A stretch of DNA of 42,949 nt from Rhizobiaceae bacterium (GTDB lineage Bacteria > Pseudomonadota > Alphaproteobacteria > Rhizobiales > Rhizobiaceae): NCBI GenBank assembly GCA_019635715.1, contig JAHBYY010000037.1, positions 1 through 42,949 on the forward strand. The letters are read 5' to 3'. This document shows positions 39,879 through 42,949 of this stretch, piece by piece. The translations under genes and the position numbers were made by a program. The notes below the pieces were generated by a model that was not told the origin of the DNA, did no database searches, and saw only the letters and a list, made by a program, of their open reading frames with translations. Each line of letters opens with the position of its first letter. The first letter of the stretch is position 1.

Positions 39879-41930
39879 ATGTTCGTCGCCTGCATCGATA
39901 TCGGCGGAACCTTCACCGACCTCGTGCTGCACCGCGAGGGTGCCGACCTCGAGATCCACAAGTCGCCGACCACGCCCGGCCGCTTCGAGCGCGGCTTCAT
40001 CGACGTGCTGGACGTGGCGGCCAAGGCGCACGGCATGGACCTCCGCACCTTCCTCGCCAACACGGAAATGATCGTCCACGGCACGACGGTGTCGACCAAC
40101 GCGCTGGTCGAGGGCAAGGTCGCGCCGACCGGCCTGATCTGCAATGCCGGCCATCCGGACATTCTCACGTTGCGCGAATCGCCGCGCAAACGCGCCTTCA
40201 ACATCAAGATCGACTTCCCGCCGCCCTACATCCACCGCAGCCGGACCTGCGAGGTGCGCGGCCGCATCGATTCGATGGGCAACGAGGTCGAGCCGCTGTG
40301 CGACGACGACGTGCGGGCGGCGGCGCGGCACTTCAAGGCCTGCAAGGTCGAGGCGGTGGCGGTCTGCCTGCTCTGGTCGATCGTCAACCCGACGCACGAA
40401 AGCCGGGTCCGCGACATTTTGCGCGAGGAGATGCCGGGCGTTCCGGTGACGGTCAGCCACGAGCTCAACCCGATCCCGCGCGAATACCGGCGCACCATCT
40501 CGACGGCGATCAACGCCTCGCTCTATCCGATCGTCAGCGACTATGTCGGCAAGCTGACGGGCGCGCTGAAGCAGGCTGGCTACACCGGCGAACTGCTGAT
40601 CGCCAACTGCGTCGGCGGCATGATGCCGCCCGAGGAGATCGTGGCGCGGCCGATCTACAGCGTCATGTCGGGGCCGACGCTGGCGCCGATCGCGGCGATC
40701 AGCCTGACCCAGGCGCAGAACGTCATCGTCGTCGACATGGGCGGCACGACCTTCGACGTTTCGGCGCTGCGCGACCGCCACCTGGTGGTGACGCCAGAGG
40801 CGACGTTCGGCATGGAGATGCTGGGTATTCCCAAGATCGACGTGCGCTCGGTGGGCGCCGGCGGCGGCTCGATCGCCTGGGTCGATCCGGGCGGACTGCT
40901 GAGGGTCGGGCCGCACAGCGCCAGCGCCGTGCCGGGGCCGGCCTGCTATGGCCGGGGCGGCACGGAGCCGACGGTGACGGACGCCAATGTCGTGCTCGGC
41001 ATCATCGATCCGGACTACTTCCTCGGCGGCCGCATCAGGCTCGACCGGGCGAAGGCGGAGGCGGCCGTCGGTAGAATAGCCAAGGCGCTGAAGATCAGCC
41101 TGGTCGAGGCCGCCTATGCGATCTACGCGACCACCAACCACAACATGATCGGCGCGATCGAGGACATCACCGTCAACGAGGGCATCGATCCGCGCGACAG
41201 CTACCTGGTCAGCGGCGGCGGCGCCACCGCCTGCCACATCAGCGACATGGCGCGCATCCTCGGCATCGGCAGCCTGATGATCCCGCGCTTCGCGGCGGGT
41301 CTGAGCGCCTATGGCGGGCTGATCTCGGATGTGCGCTGGGAAGAGACCGGGGCGCTCAACACCACCGACAGGCATTTCGACCTGGCCGGAGTCAACCGGC
41401 TGCTGGCCTCGCTGAGGAAGCGCGGCGCGGCCTTCCTGAGGCGGTCCGGCATCAAGGCGGGCGACCAGAGATTCGAGTTCGCCTTCCAGGGCCGCTACCT
41501 CTACCAGTCCTGGGACATCGAGGTGCCGTTCGAGATCGTGGACGGCAAGCTGGCGAAGGGCGATCTGGCGCGGCTCGCGGCCGCCTTCCACGCTCAGCAC
41601 GAACGCATCTACACGATCAAGGACGAGGCCGACACGGTGGAGATGACCACCTGGAAGGTGCGCGCCATCGGCGACACGGGCGGCGCGGCGCGCGGCGGCT
41701 CGACAATCGCCACGCAGCGCGGGCCGGTGGTGCCGAAGGCGAAGCGGCCGGTCTATCTCGGCAAGGGGTTTCGCGACGTGCCGGTCTACGATGCCGCGGC
41801 GATCGGGGCGGGCGGCAAGATCTCGGGCCCTTCCATCCTTGAGCAGCCGACGACGACCATATTGCTGCTGGAGGGCCAGGTCGCGACGGTCGACGGTTTC
41901 GGCAACCTGCTGATCGAACTGGCCGGGTGA
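39879..41930 (+). CDS. hyuA: Hydantoinase A / oxoprolinase family protein
   Basis: This 683-residue protein is the HyuA-type, ATP-binding subunit. It opens with FVACIDIGGTFTDLVLHREG, whose DIGGTFTD is the phosphate-1 motif of the ASKHA-like fold. VHGTTVSTNALVEGKVAP, then VMSGPTLAPIAA and VIVVDMGGTTFDVSALRD follow as in N-methylhydantoinase A and acetophenone carboxylase subunits. GAGGGSIAWVDPGGLLRVGP and GPACYGRGGTEPTVTDAN are highly conserved. The N-terminal Hydant_A_N, central Hydantoinase_A and C-terminal portions are all present. AGAAGG before the ATG and six bases from livM show co-transcription. Its partner HyuB is the first gene of the cluster. Substrate unknown; the enzyme class couples ATP hydrolysis to opening a ring amide or to carboxylation. 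Confidence 0.95.
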   Translation: MFVACIDIGGTFTDLVLHREGADLEIHKSPTTPGRFERGFIDVLDVAAKAHGMDLRTFLANTEMIVHGTTVSTNALVEGKVAPTGLICNAGHPDILTLRESPRKRAFNIKIDFPPPYIHRSRTCEVRGRIDSMGNEVEPLCDDDVRAAARHFKACKVEAVAVCLLWSIVNPTHESRVRDILREEMPGVPVTVSHELNPIPREYRRTISTAINASLYPIVSDYVGKLTGALKQAGYTGELLIANCVGGMMPPEEIVARPIYSVMSGPTLAPIAAISLTQAQNVIVVDMGGTTFDVSALRDRHLVVTPEATFGMEMLGIPKIDVRSVGAGGGSIAWVDPGGLLRVGPHSASAVPGPACYGRGGTEPTVTDANVVLGIIDPDYFLGGRIRLDRAKAEAAVGRIAKALKISLVEAAYAIYATTNHNMIGAIEDITVNEGIDPRDSYLVSGGGATACHISDMARILGIGSLMIPRFAAGLSAYGGLISDVRWEETGALNTTDRHFDLAGVNRLLASLRKRGAAFLRRSGIKAGDQRFEFAFQGRYLYQSWDIEVPFEIVDGKLAKGDLARLAAAFHAQHERIYTIKDEADTVEMTTWKVRAIGDTGGAARGGSTIATQRGPVVPKAKRPVYLGKGFRDVPVYDAAAIGAGGKISGPSILEQPTTTILLLEGQVATVDGFGNLLIELAG

Positions 41931-42026
41931 GCGGCAGCCGGCGGCGGGCGCGCCGCAGGTGAGGGACAGGGCATGCCGGCGCGGCGGAGGCCTTTGCGGC
42001 GCCTCGCCGCCGATCCGGGGAGGGCG

Positions 42027-42482
42027 TCAGAGCTGGTGGCGCAGGGGTTCCAGCGGCATGTCGTCATTGGCCGGCGCGTCGCGCATTTCCGCGAGGCTGC
42101 GCTGGTCCAGCACGTCGGCGATGGCCTGCCGAACCTCCAGCATCATGTGACGGACCTGGCAGGTGGCCTCGTCGCAATCCTCGCAGGGCTCGTAGCGGGT
42201 GCGGCTGGCGCAGGGGATCGGCGCCAGCGGGCCGTCCAGAACACGCACGACATGGCCGACCTTGATCTCCGCGGCCGGCCGGGCGAGCCGGTAGCCGCCG
42301 TCCTTGCCCTTGCGGCTCTGTACGAAACCGGCGTTGCGCAACTCGCCCAGAATGGCGTCCAGGAATTTCTTCGGGATGTTGTTCGTGGTGGCGATGTCGT
42401 TGACGAAGGCCAACTGGCCGAATGGCAGGCGCGAGAGATGGATCAGTGCCTTGAGGCCGTATTTGCCTTTTCGGGTCAGCAT
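42027..42482 (-). CDS. Rrf2 family transcriptional regulator
   Basis: This 151-residue regulator has the Rrf2 winged helix at the N-terminus: LTRKGKYGLKALIHLSRLP, NIPKKFLDAILGELRNAGFV with recognition-helix residues around 38-50, and the wing SRKGKDGGYRLARP. Four cysteines (C91, C100, C103, C108) in IPCASRTRYEPCEDCDEATC are positioned like the Fe-S ligands of IscR, NsrR and RirA, though the spacing differs from each. It may therefore sense iron, nitric oxide, redox state or sulfur metabolism. The ATG at 42482 gives the standard Rrf2 start; the frame continues upstream but that part is not family-like. It is convergent with hyuA with 96 bases between, so it is not in that operon and need not regulate it. 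Confidence 0.92.
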   Translation of the reverse strand: MLTRKGKYGLKALIHLSRLPFGQLAFVNDIATTNNIPKKFLDAILGELRNAGFVQSRKGKDGGYRLARPAAEIKVGHVVRVLDGPLAPIPCASRTRYEPCEDCDEATCQVRHMMLEVRQAIADVLDQRSLAEMRDAPANDDMPLEPLRHQL

Positions 42483-42793
42483 GGTGGGAGCATGTCCGGG
42501 TAGGAAGCGGCATTGCACCGCCAGTTGCATGGGCGAGCCGAACTCGCGGCCGGCGAGCAGCGGCTGATGTATCTCACATATAAAGTCTGGCGATATGATG
42601 AACAATAACAGAAGGTTTCACAGTTTCTTACCAATTCTTTCCACCTCGGCACCCGCCCTGCCGCGTCAGCGGGGCGCCGCGCCGCCGCCTCTCCGGCCAA
42701 GTGCGGGAGCGGCGATCCGGGAGGCCGGCGCCGCCCCTCATCCGCCTTCCGGCATCGTCTCCCCGGCGGGCGGGGGAGGAGCGCCGCTTCCCG
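42483..42793. other. Intergenic region with AT-rich promoter segment
   Basis: About 310 bases lie between the Rrf2 gene and the end of the next gene on the same strand. An AT-rich stretch (about 42565-42650, including CACATATAAAGTCTGGCGATATGATG) probably contains the Rrf2 promoter read toward lower coordinates. The remainder is GC-rich and includes the 32-bp sequence also found at 19905-19936. I see no further gene. Confidence 0.45.
42709..42740. repeat. 32-bp duplicated sequence downstream of RTX gene, copy 2
   Basis: Identical to 19905-19936 and in the same orientation relative to an RTX gene whose stop is 54 bases to the right. Copy 1 is farther from its gene because the 203-bp repeat copy B lies between. 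Confidence 0.8.
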
Positions 42794-42949
42794 TCAGGCA
42801 ATGACGAAGTCGCCGGCGTTGATCGGACCGGTGTTGCCGGTGATGATCGCGAAGGCCGTGCCGGCGGCTGCGCCCGTGCCGTCGGGATCGTAGTAGAGCC
42901 TGCCGGTATCGGTCTCCCAGATGATGCGGTCGCTGGCGTCGCCGGCCAG
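42794..42949 (-). CDS. RTX-type protein, C-terminal end (partial)
   Basis: Only the last 51 residues are in the window; the gene runs off the right edge. The sequence DRIIWETDTGRLYYDPDGTG and ending NTGPINAGDFVIA is clearly related to the C-terminus of the CHRD-RTX protein at 20213-21703 (HRILYETDTGILRYDADGTG ... NAGDFVVA). This terminal region follows calcium-binding repeats in many rhizobial secreted RTX proteins, so type I secretion is expected. Whether it also has a CHRD domain cannot be seen. Confidence 0.8.
   Translation of the reverse strand: MAGDASDRIIWETDTGRLYYDPDGTGAAAGTAFAIITGNTGPINAGDFVIA

Overview
The window is a high-GC chromosomal segment from an alphaproteobacterium of the order Hyphomicrobiales (Rhizobiales), most likely a Mesorhizobium or Phyllobacteriaceae-like lineage. 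This rests on gene content and order: etfA-hbd, argH-lipoprotein-lysA-TIGR02302, secA-parvulin-argJ-GNAT-mutT, comF-grxC-nitrilase-DUF1178-ubiG, a lone Flp pilin, and rhizobial-type palindromic intergenic repeats. I saw no rRNA, tRNA, CRISPR array, prophage or transposase gene.

Layout. 1-2753: the tail of etfA, a 3-hydroxybutyryl-CoA dehydrogenase, a two-TM diguanylate cyclase and a TlpA-type thioredoxin. 2784-8492: argH, a small lipoprotein, lysA and a giant TIGR02302/DUF4175 membrane protein. 8589-14981: an acyl-CoA synthetase, a small ABM-fold protein, an acetyltransferase/flippase pair probably for surface polysaccharide, and an EamA transporter. 15000-19857: a DUF922 putative metalloprotease, secA and a parvulin PPIase. 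20213-21703: a secreted CHRD-RTX protein sitting between the parvulin gene and argJ. 22166-25421: argJ, GNAT, mutT, a one-TM orphan and an Flp pilin. 25429-31660: a methyltransferase divergent from comF, then grxC, a Nit1-type amidase and DUF1178; an unrecognised two-TM protein; ubiG and an ICMT-like methyltransferase on the minus strand. 31906-41930: an alpha/beta hydrolase, then hyuB-livK-livG-livF-livH-livM-hyuA. 42027-42482: an Rrf2 regulator. 42794 to the end: the C-terminus of a second RTX protein related to the first.

The most system-like part is 32871-41930. The two subunits of a hydantoinase/oxoprolinase-type ATP-dependent amidohydrolase bracket a complete branched-chain-amino-acid-type ABC importer. 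A palindromic AT-rich site precedes the cluster, and two strong palindromic repeats lie inside it, between livK and livG and between livG and livF. This looks like coupled import and ATP-dependent hydrolysis of a cyclic amide or imide of unknown identity.

The second theme is repeats. A roughly 205-bp element with inverted ends related to GGGCAATCGCATTTGA appears near 15.6-15.9 kb (interrupted by a MITE-like 137-bp element), 19977-20179, 28874-29080 and, as one end only, 31751-31806. Copies flank secA-parvulin in inverted orientation and sit beside genes that interrupt otherwise conserved neighbourhoods: the CHRD-RTX gene and the two-TM orphan.
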